DNA from: Aurelia coerulea
Lineage: Eukaryota > Cnidaria > Scyphozoa > Semaeostomeae > Ulmaridae
Length of the DNA: 64,000 bases
Reading direction: 5' to 3'
Assembly: GCA_039566865.1 (NCBI GenBank)
Contig: CM076952.1
Coordinates: 15,520,501 to 15,584,500 of the forward strand
Shown here: positions 1 to 13,194 of the stretch, in pieces
How positions within the stretch are numbered: the stretch's first letter is position 1
Layout: each line of letters begins with the position of its first letter
Program-made: the position numbers and the translations under genes
The notes under the pieces: model-generated
The model's input: the letters and a program-made list of their open reading frames with translations, nothing else
What the model was told of the DNA's origin: nothing
Database searches by the model: none

Positions 1-1420
1 CCAGGATGTTCCAAGAAGTCTCGTGGTAAAAGAAGGAAGGTAGGAAGGTAGGTTGTGGGGAAAATTCCAGTACTGTGAAAATAATGATTAAGAAACTATT
101 TATTTTGATAAAGGATGTGCCTAACATATTTTACAGCGTTTTCACTCGTTTCCTGTATCATATTACTTGAAAAGTACTTGAGCAATGTCTAAACATTGGA
201 AATGCTTAAAAAAACATCGTTTTGAAATGTTCATAATGGCATAGGCAGTGAACATGAAGATTGTGATAGAACCTGTAAGAAACTCGTAAGAAACTCTGAG
301 TACTGCAAATCTGATAATGTTAAGGAACTCTCAGTACCGAGCAAAATTCTTAGTTTCTCATAAAAAAATATGTGCAAGTGTTCTCTTTGCCATATTCATA
401 GACAAGCCTAGTATTTTAGACTTCCCTTCGAAGAAAATTGTCCTGTTCATGCAGTATTATCATAATTTGTTGCTGACAAAAGGACCTTTTGCAAGAGAAT
501 TTTCTCTCTGCATTATTATCATCTCCAGGGTACTTTGCTTTGGCTAGGAAAGGGGTGCTCAAGATACTCTTTGGGTCTAAAATTTTGACAAAAAATTAAT
601 ATTCTTAGGTTTGTCATTTGTACAAGAATTTCTATGAGTTCCCTGAACTTCTAGATTATTTTCTGGGTCTCAAACTGAGAAAAATTGAAAAGAATATAAA
701 AATGAATTTACCAACAAATTCAAAGTCAAGCAGCATTATCAAAATACGTGAACTTTTAAATATATACATTACATGAAATCTATCATGATATGTTGTACCC
801 CAGCCATAGCACCCTTACCCTATTTATATAAGAATAACCCCCCCCCCAGGTTATTATTAGCATATGTGCTGCTAACTAAAGGAGCTTTCCAAGAGAACTT
901 TGCTTTTTATGGATTATTGTCATACTGAAATTTGTTGGTTGAGGAACTTTTCAAGAGTACTCTACTTCCTTTGCTGTGTTATCATAATTTGTTGTAGATC
1001 AGAGCCTTCTCCCACAACTATCTCCCACAACAAGAGCCAATCTGCTTGCAAGATGAATTGTTAGCTTTATTGCCAAAAATTTTACTGTTGCCTATTAGCT
1101 GGTGGGGGTCCCTTCTGCTTAAAAAGATATTCCTGTTATCTGGGACTTGAGTTTCAGTCAATGATATCTTCATTGAGGATTAAACATGTCTGGTAACTGC
1201 TCAACAGAAATGATTGTATGACATCTGAAACACTAACACATGCCTGCCAGATTTGTGATAAACCAATGTTTTACTGCTGAAATGCCTGATTTGAAACAAG
1301 AACATTTTTGAGAACAATTATTGGCGTAAAATTTTTGAAAATAAGAATTTTTCATGAATGTATAGGTGTATTTTATATCTCTACAGAAATGGGCATTGCT
1401 GAAGCCTTTTACAAAAATGG
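1..1420. other. Intergenic, no gene recognised
   Basis: AT-rich sequence with a short C-run near 840 and two weakly repeated motifs (hexamer-rich GAACTTTTC-like phrases at about 890 and 950). No frame with recognisable protein similarity. Confidence 0.5.
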
Positions 1421-1810
1421 GCGTTCCCAGGCAGAAAAATGGGCGTGGCCAAAGATATTTTCCGCGCCCTTTCCGCCTCCGGCGCAAGGAGCTTCTCCTA
1501 TTCGCCTTCCGCCCAGAGCATGACCTACCATCTTCGCCCAGCTTCGCCACTGGGCAAGGGAGGCATAAGTGCCCTTTCAATGAAAAACAATAATTTTCTT
1601 TGAAACTTGATATAAAAGCCGCCATAGCTTCATTCCCTTATTAGAAACACGCCAGTAACGAAAAATGACTGGCAATTGCAACTTCAAAATAAGCAATATG
1701 CGATTTCATGCGATTCGGAATGAGGACATGTGGAGAAATAGCCGAAAAATTTCGTGAAAGAACATGATTAATGTTCGTTAAAACATTTTTGATAGCATTT
1801 TAAGCCAATC

Positions 1811-1890
1811 TAAAGGGCGTGGCCACAAAAATTTTCCCGGGGGAGTACCCCCGGACCCCCCAATTTTTAGGCTCGCTTCGCTCGCCTTCG
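1811..1890 (+). repeat. GGGCGTGG / CCCCCGG hairpin repeat module, copy 1
   Basis: Contains GGGCGTGGCC, AAAATTTTCC, then the hairpin CCGGGGG-AGTA-CCCCCGG and GACCCCCC, followed by CTCGCTTCGCTCGC. The same order recurs at 3779-3850, 10470-10520, 10742-10815 and 28318-28375. Confidence 0.6.
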
Positions 1891-1954
1891 GCCTCGATTG
1901 CCCTTACGCTCCTAGTCGCCCCCCTTGCCCTACCATCGCTCCGGCGTCCCTGGC

Positions 1955-2420
1955 TAAGTTATTTATCTACAACTTTGCCAAGTCTGATTGAAAATGCTAG
2001 GCTAGATTTCTTGCAATCGAATTTCATATTTCTGTTTACTTTTCGACAGCGAAATGGAGAAACCTTGGTCAACAGATTGCTATGCTATGAAGCACGCTTG
2101 CTAAAGCTCAGGCTTGAAATAACTTGCGGAAGTTTTTCCATTGGCAAACAAATGAACGTCATCTTTTGGGAATACCATACGCAGGTCTCAAAAGACATCC
2201 TTGGTGCGCTTGTAAAAGTATCATTTGCATCTATTGCTTAAAAATTAATGATTTTTACCAGAAACTTCACGAAACCATGCTTTGGGTGTCTTTTGAGACT
2301 TTCGTAAGCATTCACAAATTATCAATTTCTTTTAGAGTCCACAATGAGCAAGCAAAGACCAGAAATGTTTCGACCGCTGTGCAAAGTGCTTTTGCGTCTG
2401 CGCAAGCCGCTCAGTTCAGT
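1955..2420 (+). repeat. Dispersed repeat, inverted partner of 8195-8432
   Basis: Reverse complement of this stretch matches 8195-8432 in several blocks (around TCGAAAAGTAAACAG, AATCTAGCCTAGC, TTTCAATCAGACTTGG and ACATTTCTGGTCTTTGC). Frames through it show no known protein. Family unknown. Confidence 0.6.
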
Positions 2421-2429
2421 TCATTCATT

Positions 2430-3030
2430 TTTCAGTTCATTCATTTTAAATTCCACTACATACAAACACTCTAAAATTAAACATACTTACAACAATTTAA
2501 ATAACTACATAAGACAATACAGATAAATCAAAGAAAGTTACATGACACTAGAGGATTTGTATGAAGGGGAATTCTTAAGGAGGAACTCTCTCAGTAGCAA
2601 AGCTAATCGAGGAGAGAGCACCCCCTTTTTAAATAACGATTTTAGAAACTATGGGTAAATTGTGATCTGTCTATAACACACTTTTAATAATTATTTTCAA
2701 AAAAGTAGGTTTTGAGTTTAAGACGAAAGACATTAACAGATGGTGACCTTTTTATATCTACAGGAATATCATTCCAGCATTTTGCTCCATGGTAGCTTAC
2801 TGATCTCAGACCATATTGACTGGTGTTTTTCTGAGTTAGAAAAATATCATCCTTGCCAGCCTGTCTTGTACCATATTGATGAACGGATTCTATAGATTTA
2901 AAGAAATTATGAAAGCAGATAGGAGAGATTTTATGAACAGATTCATATACAAAACACAGCAATTTTAATAGAAAAAGATCATGCAGCTTTAGGATTTTTA
3001 AATCAGAAAAGATAGGAGTAGAGTGTGAAG
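2430..3030 (-). mobile_element. LINE 3' fragment (end of reverse transcriptase ORF)
   Basis: The minus-strand frame 2684-3020 encodes the typical C-terminal tail of non-LTR retrotransposon polyproteins: HQYGTRQA, YGLRSVSYHGAKCWNDIP, then FRLKLKTYF and a stop at 2684. The catalytic reverse transcriptase part is absent, so the copy is 5'-truncated or cut by the foldback element that begins at 3032. Confidence 0.7.
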
Positions 3031-3031
3031 G

Positions 3032-4114
3032 CAGTGGCGTCGTGGCCGGGGGGGCCAGGGGGGGCCATGGCCCCCCCTGTGAAAATGTTGTCGGAAAATT
3101 CGTCAGTTTTCCATTCTTGTCGGAAAAATCGAAAAAAATTGAATTAATCCATTTTCCTCTCATAGCTACTTTATGGCAATCCAAATGTGTACATGAAATA
3201 TCACTTTTTCGATCGCAAAACGTAGTTTTTGATGAAAAAGTAGGTTTTTCGGCAAAAAACTAGGTTCTTCGTTCGTTTTTCTGCAAAAATTCCTTTTTCA
3301 ATCGAAAGAAAAGTGTGTTTTTTGTTGGAAAAATAGACACATAGGCGCAAAAAGTTTCTGACGAATAAATTTCAGACAAATGCTTTCGACCATAACATTC
3401 TTGGACTTTTCCCCGAAAATTTGGTCGTTTTACCAACATTTTAGTGACTAAAAACGATAAATTTACAATCTATTTTGCACGTTTCATACTTAAAAAATGT
3501 CATGCATTTATGGTTTGTGCATTAAGCTTTCAATGAGTTGCTCGTCAGAATTTGCACAAGTGAATATTGTTGAGGAAGATGGAAGTGAAAACTAAGATGG
3601 GATTACTTTCAGTTTCTGTAAACGGATGCTTATAGAAATGAAGATTTATATCAAGCTATCACGTTGTTATCTAAAATTTCAAAACGATCTATTTTTCAGT
3701 GCTTTTGAGGTCCTTTTTTCGAAATTTCTCATGAAAAACAAATAGTAGATTCTTCAAAATAGGGGCGTTTTGCAACGATCTAAAGGGCGTGGTCACAAAA
3801 AATTTTCCCGGGGGCAAGCCCCCGGACCCCCAGTTTTCCTCCCTCCTTGCGCATCTAGCTTCAGCCTCACCTCCAACACCAATCACGTCTCGACAACAGC
3901 CTCACCTCCAACAAGAATCGCCTCTTAACAGGACTGCTGTGTCCCTTTGAAAAATTCTTCGCTATTATGGAACTTTTATATGACAAAAGTTCTGAGACAT
4001 TTTGCCACTTTTTATACGTTATATTCCTGCTTAATTTTTGTCGGAAAAATGTCTCTTTGTCGGAAAATTCTGACCCTTGGCCCCCCCTAAAATCATGCTC
4101 CCACGACGCCACTG
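3032..4114. mobile_element. Foldback DNA element with CAGTGGCGTCGTGG ends
   Basis: Left end CAGTGGCGTCGTGG is matched by CCACGACGCCACTG at the right end. Subterminal GGGGGGCCATGGCCCCCCC and repeated GTCGGAAAA motifs occur near both ends. It contains the hairpin module at 3779-3850 and has no transposase frame, so it is non-autonomous. No clear target duplication was found. Confidence 0.65.
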
Positions 4115-4143
4115 AAAAAGAATGTGTGGAGAAGGGGAACAAA

Positions 4144-5462
4144 TAGGGTAAGACGGGGTAAAGTGAACTATTTTGGAGGTTTTTCAAGGATATCTTAAAG
4201 AGACTGTAGTTGAGGGCAAACTTTTTAACGTTGTTTTGACATTATGTCTTTGGGTCAGTTTATCCAGCAAAAAAAATTTTCAAATATTTTTCCATTGTCT
4301 CACAAAAGAGCTTTCTTTGGTGACCGCTGTGCCTAGTTCACTTTACCCCAGGCCGGGGTAAAGTGAACTACTTAGCAATTGTTCGATAAAACCAAAATGA
4401 TGCTGGTAATACCCGAAAACATGATTTATTTTGCAACTCTAAGGTGTCCTTCGCATGCCAAAACGAAACAGACCTAACAATTTCGCAAAAGGGAATTTAA
4501 AAAAAGTTAAATGGTGACCTATGCTGAGAACGATCTGTGCAGATCAAATATTTACCAAAAACTATTGTGTCAAAGTCACAAATTCGAGTCAGATTACGAG
4601 ACCTGAATGCAATTCGATGAACAATAATGGGAATATACTTGGACAATAATATATTGCACATAAATACCAAATCACTAAAAAGAGAAACACTATTTTCAAA
4701 ATAATTCACTGTGCCCTGAAACCTACGCCCAGAAATAAAATCAAGAATAGTTATAAATCTATAACAATTATCAATATTCTAATTTCACAGTGATGGCCCT
4801 TTTTCCTTTCTATGTCCATAGGTATACTTGCTTCATCAAATCCCAATAAAATTCTTGGATCAAAAGCCGTATTTTTGAATGAAGATCAAACTTCGGCTGT
4901 CAAATTTTTGGAGGTTTTTCAGGGAGCTGGTAACAGAATATATTTCTGTGTCATCAGAGCGAAAAATTATCCTGGAAATTATGATTTTTTGAAGGCATTG
5001 TTATGAGCCAAATGAGGTTGAAACGGTCTTCTTCATCTGACTTCATGTTCACATGTGAATATAAAAAGTTATGGGTAGTTCACTTTACCCCGGTCGAAGC
5101 AAAATATTGACTGAACAGTAGATCTTTTAAAATATCATGTTAACTGACAAAAAAGTCTCTCTTGGCCCTTTCCTTTTGGAAAACGTAAGCACATGGTATG
5201 TGCTTCAAATCCATCAAAACAATTATAGATAGAAGCCCAAACCTAAGAACCATAATTTCCCGAGGTTGTTTTTACTGCCTGGGGTAAAGAGATTTTTTGC
5301 AACAACAGGAAGAAATATTTTGCAAAAATGTTTTCATATCTGTGAGCACATGTAACAAAGCATTGGGCATAAATCATGTTTTATCATTGCATGTTTACTT
5401 TTGGAGAGAAGCGCGAATGTTCTGAGTAGTTCACTTTACCCCGTCGTCCCCGTCTTACCCTA
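4144..5462. mobile_element. Non-autonomous element with TAGGGTAAGACGGGG ends
   Basis: Inverted ends: TAGGGTAAGACGGGGTAAAG at the left and CCCCGTCTTACCCTA at the right, with GGTAAAGTGAACTA repeated inside (near 4368) and its complement TAGTTCACTTTACCCC near both 5080 and 5440. No transposase frame. Similar architecture, but different ends, at 50111-51292. Confidence 0.7.
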
Positions 5463-8190
5463 TGGATGAAAAAATCATCGACCCTGGAAAGCTTCGATAA
5501 AGGTGGATTTTTTGCCTTTCTTATCCTTGGGCTGAAGGCGATATTTTGCAAGAAAAAATCAAGAAAGAGAAAAGGATTTTGTGGAAAAACTGGTCCCTGC
5601 CGCAAGATGAACGTTTGTGGACATTATCTGCAGGATGTGAGCATCATTTTGAGACAGGTCAGTATTCTTGCAAAATTGGCTAAGTGTTTCATTTTTTGCC
5701 ATAAAGTTAGGGCTGCTTTCTAGGACGAAAAATATCTCATGTTTGTTTACATGTAAACAGGCAGCTTGTAGGAAGGTCTAAACAATGAATATGCCATGGA
5801 AATTTTTATCCCAGCTTCATTAGGATATATAATTTCATGAATCGTATTCCGATCATTCATTCTGTCGTTGTTTGTCCACACAAATATCTAATTTCTTGCA
5901 GCAGGTCATTTTCTGACGGGAGAGAAGGACATTTTAGTAGCCCCAGAAAACAGAAATTTGCGCAAAATCTAGTCCCTGCCGCAAAACGAGACTATCATCA
6001 CTGTGTTGGCGAGATGTTCAGCTTCAAATTTCTCAAACCTGATCTTGTCAAAAAATTGGCTAACATTGTTAATTTTCGTGTTTTAGTTTGTAAACAGCAT
6101 TTGAACAACCACGGCATCCATGCCTAGGCCATTCTATTGTCTTAGCATTCTTGCTGTTGTTGTCAGTGGATGGCCTTTTGTTTTTCAGTCCTGCCTTTTT
6201 GTATTCAGAGTCTCCTCGTGCTCTGATGCTCTATTACCTTGTTTCATCATGTTTTTACAAGAACTATTTGCCTCTTCAATGCATAATAACAATATAATTT
6301 TGGTTGTCATTTTATGACTTACTTGTTAAGCGCTTTAAGTGCAAATTTTGATATCAAAATACCAGAATTTATTTGTGATTGATTGACCTACGAATGGCAA
6401 GTTTGGTTGCTGCTTAGCAAGAAAGCATATTCAGTTGTTTTACAAAGTTTAGCAATAATTCCACGATGATGTTTCAGTTATTACTGTACGTCCATCACCC
6501 TATTCCAGGGACGTATGAAGCATTTCAAACTTGGAGGGGCACGACACTTCAAGGGCACTTTTTTCATTACTCTGAAAGGGCATTTCCTGAAAATAAATAG
6601 GGCACTTCTTTGTTTATTGCAAAATCTTGGGGGGGGGCACATGCCCCCAGTGCCCCCCGGTTCCTACGTCTCTGCCCTATTCTCATTCTCTGATTTTGCA
6701 ATTTGGCACTTGGTGGAAAGAACAGTTTGACCAAAAATCTCTAATTTCTCCCTTGTTTTTTTTCAGATACTTTACACCCTTTAAATCAAATCAGGTATTC
6801 CTTCAAATGTGTTTGGTCTGGATACAGCTCCTGCAAGATGCAAATTTTGGCTGGAACTTACATGATTTTCAACGCATTCCCGCAGAAGATTGGACACTGT
6901 TTGAATAGGATGGATTCTACCAAATCCTGAGGCATTGCCAGATCTTCATTTAGGCTTGCGTAAATATTGCCAAGTATGTAAAAAAAATCTAAGGAATTTC
7001 AGATTGATTCTTTCCTGCTCCTAATGTTTGAATGATTCTGAATTAGTCAGTGATGTAGTCTGTAAAGTCTTTAAGCATTTTTCTGTGGCTACACTGATAG
7101 TTGTTGTGTCTTCTTGTTTGAATTCCTCAACTGACCATGAAATAGTGGGATCTTTAAATTTAAAATTTTGTTGAAACTGTTACCATTTGATGCAAAGGTC
7201 CAGAATAGACAATTATGCTCAAGATGGAGGGGAGGAGGGGAGGAACTTTTTACCAAGATGCATTTATTGTAAATTATGCTCATCAAATCTATGTGCTTCA
7301 TGAAAAAGGCAGATAAGTTTGAAGCAGAGGCGTAGGAGCCATAGGGGCACTGTGAGCGCATGCCCCCCAACATTTTGCAATTATGGTAGCAAAGTGTCCT
7401 TTTGTTTCAGGAGGTGTTTGTCCTTGAAGTGTCAAGCCCCCTCCCCCTGCTCCCTAACTGCTTCCTACATCTCTGGTTTGAAGGAGTACTGTATTGCAGC
7501 GTATTGACTCCTAAAAACAATGGTATCCTATTGTTGTACAAACAGGCACAATGTTGTGCCTCACAAGAAAATTGTGACTTCTACAACAAAAGGGTGTCAT
7601 TGCTTTTAGGAGCCATTCAGCTGGGTGACATACTTTTGATACCAACCAATTGTAACATTTTAAGTCTAAATCATTTGCTGGGATTTAAGGGGTGGGATTG
7701 TCGTCCCTCCCCCCTTCAAGATGAGAATTCTGCTTGGTGCTCAAATTTTGGCAAGAAATACACTTAGAACTGTGTTAGTAACCTCTTTTGATCTGCTTCA
7801 GACAAAATGAAAGGAAATATGCAATACAATGATCATTTAGAAGAAACCCCTAATTATTTTTGTTAAATAGAGTAAAAATTGTCATGCTGGATTGCAACGC
7901 TGTCATGCTGTTCAATGTTGTGGCTCTTCGAGTTTGGTCTGCATCATCCATCACACCGGCCTAGATGTTTCTGGTCGAGTTTGAAAGGGGCCTAGGATTG
8001 AAACTAAAACTGATTGATATCAATCTTTTGCTGGAAATTGTGAAATAAGCTACAAATAATCACTTCAGTAAGTTTTTCATTTCGATCGTCCGCTGCTGGC
8101 TATAGCATCAGCTGATTTAATTTCTGCTTTCCATCGTTGTGATTATCACGTGATCAGTTCGCCTCGTATTCAGGAGCCATGCATGACGAT
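5463..8190. other. Intergenic, short G/C-tract repeat ends only
   Basis: No coding similarity seen. Two stretches (about 6508-6690 and 7322-7470) show the GGACGTATGA...CCTACGTCTC and GGCGTAGGAGCC patterns with poly-G/poly-C tracts that mark small foldback elements elsewhere in the window, but their ends are not clear. Confidence 0.4.
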
Positions 8191-8194
8191 TCTG

Positions 8195-8432
8195 CGCGCG
8201 CATAAGAAACATTTCTGGTCTTTGCTCAATGAGCATAGATCTCAGATCAAGAACTAAATTTTGTGCAAAAACATTCTACGGGCGTTCAAATCGTTCTGCA
8301 TGGGCTAAACTGTTGACCAACGCTTTTCCCCTTCGATGTCGAAAAGTAAACAGAAATGTAAAATTTGATTGCAGGAAATCTAGCCTAGCTTTTTCAATCA
8401 GACTTGGGAAAGTTGTAGATCAACTACTTAGC
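8195..8432 (-). repeat. Dispersed repeat, inverted partner of 1955-2420
   Basis: Inverted copy of the repeat at 1955-2420, with scattered substitutions and indels. No protein recognised. Confidence 0.6.
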
Positions 8433-9783
8433 TAAAGATGGAGCGAAAAAAAATCGAAACTTTTTCGAGTAGTTTTGGAGGTAAATCCACTTTTCTGAAA
8501 TCAGCAAAAAGATTTGAGCTAGGAATTGCGAAGCTAGGGTTGACGGAAACATTGCGAATTATACATCTTTCGATTGCCCAGATTATACAGAACAACATCC
8601 TTTTTACCGCTTTTCGATATACCGAATAATATTGGAAAAATTAACTGTTTTCTGACGAGAGTGGTTTTGCCAAACGGCATCTCGCTGTGCACTAGAGCGG
8701 AAAGCAGAGTTACCTTAAGGGACCTTTGTATTGACCATTGTAGAGGTTTCTGCTGTATGGAGGTGTCATCTTTTGCAATATGGGGATGAATGTATTTGTT
8801 ATTGGATGTGTCTGTTAGTGGAGGTTCCACTGACACAAATAAATAATGACTTCAAGAAAGGCAGGCCACACATTTCTTGGATATGTGCAGCAACTGAGCA
8901 TCTCTAACATGGACCAGATTTGACTGTCAGTTTTTCTGTTGAAACAAAGTAAGATCCACAAATTTTTTGATGATAAAACTGAAATGGATATTTTGTTAGA
9001 GATCAAAATCTTTTAACTGGTTGCAACAGGCTACATTTTAACTTCAGCCCAACTAAAGTCTTGTCTCTCTCAAATTACGTGATGGGTGAAATATCTGCAA
9101 ACGAAAAAAAATAAAGATGGCTTGCATTGAGTAATTTCGCATTTTGCAAATCTCATCTAACATCTAATTTGAAACAGACTTTGAAACAGGGTTAGGATTT
9201 GAAACAACAAAATAATAAACCAAGGGCGGACTGGGGCATCAATTCCTTAGTGGGAAATTAGCTGTTAGGGGCCCCACATTTGTAGAAGTTCAAATTATAT
9301 CTGTAAACTAGCTAGCATGATTGAAAAGTTACTTCGTAGTGTTTCTAGTGGTGTAGCCAGATTTTTACCTCGAAAGGAGGCAACTTTGGGCAAATCAAGT
9401 GAAAAGAGGGCCTGGGCCTCGGTCTAGGAAAATTGTTTAGTGTATACAATTTACAAATTTACAATTTTACAATTTACAATTACCCTTTTCTTTACAATGC
9501 CGCTGAGCACCCTTATTTTCAAAAAATCCAACCCTAATTGGATATGGGGTGAACCTTCAAGCAGTCAAGTGCAATGAGATGTTTTGGAAAAAGTGAATTA
9601 CGCAACGGAGACTTTCGTGGCAGCTTAAAAACAAATTATAGTTTTTTTTATCAAATTCTCGTCTGATGATGGCACAGCTAAAAAGAAAGAAGCAAGCGAA
9701 ACGAGCTGAACATTTAAAGTACCACTTCGTTTAACTTCCAAGAAAATGTTTTCATGTGCGGACGTTATGAGAGCCTGGATAAA
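8433..9783. other. Intergenic, nothing firm
   Basis: AT-rich sequence. GGGCGGACTGG at 9226 resembles the left end of the AGTGGCGGACTGG elements at 11524 and could be the left end of an older, larger copy ending at 13269. Otherwise nothing recognised. Confidence 0.35.
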
Positions 9784-9829
9784 GCATACAACAGCCATGG
9801 CAAATTAAGTGGTAGAGTATTGCAATGAG

Positions 9830-10878
9830 GCAGGCCCGTAGCACCTATTGGGGCCGGTCGGGCCCGGGCCCCCCCCAATAATTTCCAGAAGTTGATTTTT
9901 TTATTCTTCATAATAACATAGAAAACTGATCATCAGTGACAGGCCCTTGGCACTGAAGCGAGTCAAGACCTATCTAAGTTCAACAACAGCAAACTACCGC
10001 CTCAACCACCTGATGGTGAAACATGTGCACAACGACAGAGTTGATAGATTCAACCTTGTCAGCATCGTAAACGAATTTTTCATAGATTCAAACGCAAGGA
10101 AATTTAACTTTGGAAAGCTCCACTCTTTTCACATCAGAAGCACTTCATCAAGAGAGGCGAAAAGTACCCAGACTTCAAGAATCAATAATCATATCTAAAC
10201 TAACGAGCAGTGGCGTGGTCCTCGAGATCCTCGAAAACCGAAGAGAAAAAAGCTGGGTATAGCTGGGAAAGAATTTTCCAAGAAATGTCAAATCTTCCAT
10301 TTTAGCATTGGCAAATATGGAATCAGGGGATGCATTCTAAGCCAAAGTAAAGGATGTTTCTTCAAAAATTTTCCTCATGCTTCAACTCATAAGAGAACTC
10401 GCTATCAAAGATTCCTTGTCGCTAATGGCAAGCATGATATTGGGAGATGCATTCTAAGCCAAAGTAAAGGGCGTGGCCCCAAAAATTTTCCTGGGGGCTT
10501 CCCCCAGACCCCCTTATTTCAATTCCGTCCATTTAATTTACTCTGGCCATGCCATGGCTTTCGTAGGACGCCATGAAAATTGTGTGATGACTTGTAAATC
10601 AAATATCAAGTAAATCTTACGCAATGCTCTCGACAAAGTATTCTTATCCTATCGTAGTTTGATGAAATATATTTGGATTCGTAAATTTCCTATTTTTCTT
10701 CAGGACCTTCGATCATAAAATGCCCTTTCAGCAATGCACAGAAGGGCGTTGCCAAATGAAAAGAGGGTATTGACCGAGCAATTCTTCCGGGGGGTTCGCC
10801 CCCGGACCCCCGGAAGCTTTATCCCTTCGGTTTGAATTAGGGCCCCCCCCAATCTGAAAAACGCTCCTACGGGCCTGC
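9830..10878. mobile_element. Inner element with GCAGGCCCGTAG ends, nested in 9791-11323
   Basis: Left end GCAGGCCCGTAG and right end CTACGGGCCTGC are perfect inverted repeats. AATGAG flanks both sides (9824-9829, 10879-10884). Inside are GGGCCCGGGCCCCCCCC, its counterpart GGGCCCCCCCCAAT and a third element at 10208-10554. No recognised protein; the frame at 9947-10198 is not similar to anything I know. Confidence 0.7.
10208..10554 (+). mobile_element. Third-level repeat: AAGCCAAAGTAAAGG family, copy 1
   Basis: Starts CAGTGGCGTGG and ends TCTGGCCATGCC. Contains AACCGAAGAGAAAA, GCTGGGTATAGCTGGG, and two copies of GCATTCTAAGCCAAAGTAAAG, then GGGCGTGGCCCC and the CTGGGGG-CTT-CCCCCAG hairpin. Same family as 12404-12938 (inverted), 25720-26092 and 28026-28410. 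Confidence 0.65.
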
Positions 10879-11523
10879 AATGAGGGGGTGTGGAGGAGAA
10901 AATTTTCAGAGGATACGCCCTTTACTTTGGCTTAGAACACTTCTTGCAATCTAATGTTAGCGGTGCTAAAATAGAATTTGATCATTTCGTAACAATTGTT
11001 TTTTCAAATTAGCATTCCCAGTAAATTTTTGAGGAAACTGAATTTTCTAATGTCTAATTTTCTTATTTCAATGCGATCATGGTTTGTCATAATTTATCGT
11101 AGTTCATCTGGGAAAATTTTGTAAAAGGCGTACCTTTACTTTGGCTTAGAGCGACTCTCCCAATGCACTCAACCACTCACCAGTATTTTTCGGATAGATT
11201 CCTACCCTTCCCTACCTATAACCAATTTCTCCTCGTTTTTGAAAGAATCTCGAGGATCATCTTTTGACAGAAGTAGGGGGTGGCAAATGGCCCCATCCCA
11301 TCCGTGGCCGCGCCACGCCACTGGCATACAAAGTTGCACAAAGTGGCCGACAGTAGCCAGGAATACAGACGTCTTGAAGTGCGAGCGAAGCGAGCTGAAA
11401 AATTTCAAGCACATTCTACCTAGATGGGCTTGAAAAGTGTTAAGATATCAGTTACAATTGCAAATTCTTTTTTACTGTTGTCCACCAGCAAACATTTGTG
11501 TCCAAAAGGCCCAAGACAAAAAG

Positions 11524-13194
11524 CAGTGGCGGACTGGCTCCGATTTTTGCACCGGCCATGGATAAGTTGAGGGGGCCCTAAGTGGGTGTGGTCTAAATGT
11601 TGAGGGTGTGGTCTTATGAGCAAAATTCGTCGCAATTCCTTGATTTCTGATCAATAGCAAAGCTAAAGTCTTTTTTTTTGAAAATGACATATATTTCTTC
11701 TTATGGCATGATTACAATCCTTACGTAGTCGCTACTTTATATAAGGACTGTTGACTTTTCTTTAGTATTGTAGGCCAGACGATATAATGTTTTCGTTTCT
11801 CAAAGTGTTGAGCAAAGAGCAACCCTTTCCCGATCCTCACCCAGCAGTGTGGTCAGGGCAAATTAACTGATGGTATCAAGATGAGGGATCTGGGTGCAAA
11901 GTTTCCAGGAAAATTTCTGGGGACACGCCCTCTACATTGGCTTAGAACGCTTCTCTAAATCCCATGTTTACCGGTGCTAAAATTGAATTTGTGACCCTTT
12001 GTAACAGTAGTTTTATGAATTAGCATCCAAAGGGAAATTTTTTGAGTAAAAATCTGTTCTTTGGCTTAGAATGCCTGTCGCCATCCCATCATTACCAGAG
12101 CAAAATCGAGCAAAATTGGAAACTTTGAAATTTTCAAAATTATTTCAGCAATTTTTAACCAATCAATCAACACTCTTATCAAAATGTTTGCGCAAAAGCT
12201 TTTACTTTGTCCTCGTCAAATCCAATTTTTCCGTGCCCTCAAAGTGGAGGCCTTGACAAAGCTTGTCCTGGAAAATTTTTGAAGCTGGCAGCCTTTGGGC
12301 CATTAATTTGGCTTAGAATGACTTTCCCTGTCATTTTCTAGTATTCGTTAGAGTCATGCCCTACACTACCTATACGCAACTATTTTCTTTGCGTTATTTC
12401 GAGCAGCGGCGTGGCCAGGGTAAATTAAGTGGGGGGGGGGGTAGTACAATGAGGGGGTCTGAGGGCGAAACCCCAGGGAAAATTTTTGGGGCTACGCCCT
12501 TTACTTTGGCTTAGAATGCATTTCCCAATCGCATGCCTGCCTTTAGCGACAAGGAAACCTTGACCGTTTTGTGACGGTTATCCTATGAATCAGAGCACGA
12601 GGAAAATCTTTGAAGAAAGGTCCTTTACTTTGGTTTAGAATGCATCTCCTAATATCATGCTTGCCTTTAGCGACAAGGAAACCTTTATAGTTTTGTAACA
12701 GTTATCCTATGAATCAGAGCATGAGGAAAATTTTTGAAGAAAGGTCCTTTACTTTGGCTTAGAATGCATCTCCCAATATGATGCCAGTGCCAAGATTTGA
12801 CATTTCTCGGAAAATTCTTTCCCAACCTATACCCAGCTATTTTCTCTTTCGGTTTTAGAGGAATCTCGAGGACCACCTTTTGACAAAAGTGGGGGGGGGG
12901 GGTTGGCAATTGCCCCCTCCCCCGTAGCCAAGCCACTGATCTCGAGAACCATTTTTTACAGAAGTGGAGGGTTCTTCACTCTCTGACAAAATTCATTTCT
13001 TTGAACAAGTACACTAGCACGGAAGGATTCAAATGTGAAGTGAGATGTCCATTATTCAAAATGTAAAACTACTAAAGAAGTCCCTCATTTTGCCAAAGGG
13101 GCCCTTTCCCAGTAAAAAGGGGGCCCTTTTTACAAGATTTTGATGGGGGCCCACCGGCCGCGGGCCGGTGGGCCGGTGGGCCAGTCCGCCACTG
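11524..13194. mobile_element. Foldback element with CAGTGGCGGACTGG ends and 8-bp duplication
   Basis: Left end CAGTGGCGGACTGG, right end CCAGTCCGCCACTG. ACAAAAAG is found on both sides (11516-11523 and 13195-13202), an 8-bp target duplication as made by hAT-type transposases. The interior is repeats of the CTTTACTTTGGCTTAGAATG family and a nested copy at 12404-12938. No transposase frame. Confidence 0.7.
12404..12938 (-). mobile_element. AAGCCAAAGTAAAGG family, copy 2 (inverted)
   Basis: Starts CAGCGGCGTGGCC and ends GTAGCCAAGCCACTG. Reads on the minus strand in the same order as copy 1, with two tandem units of about 125 bp, each with the fixed phrase CTTTACTTTGG(C/T)TTAGAATGCAT. Lies inside 11524-13194. 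Confidence 0.6.

Larger units (their letters stand above)
9791..11323. mobile_element. Outer foldback element, interrupted by 9830-10878
   Basis: Starts ACAGCCATGGC and ends GCCACGCCACTG. It is flanked by GCATACA on both sides (9784-9790 and 11324-11330), read as a 7-bp target duplication. The interior carries the repeat phrase CCTTTACTTTGGCTTAGA. The element is split by a second insertion at 9830-10878. No transposase frame. Confidence 0.65.

Noticed and set aside
1233..2474. Several frames of 71-140 residues
   Set aside because: They run through the hairpin module and a dispersed repeat on both strands; no protein similarity.
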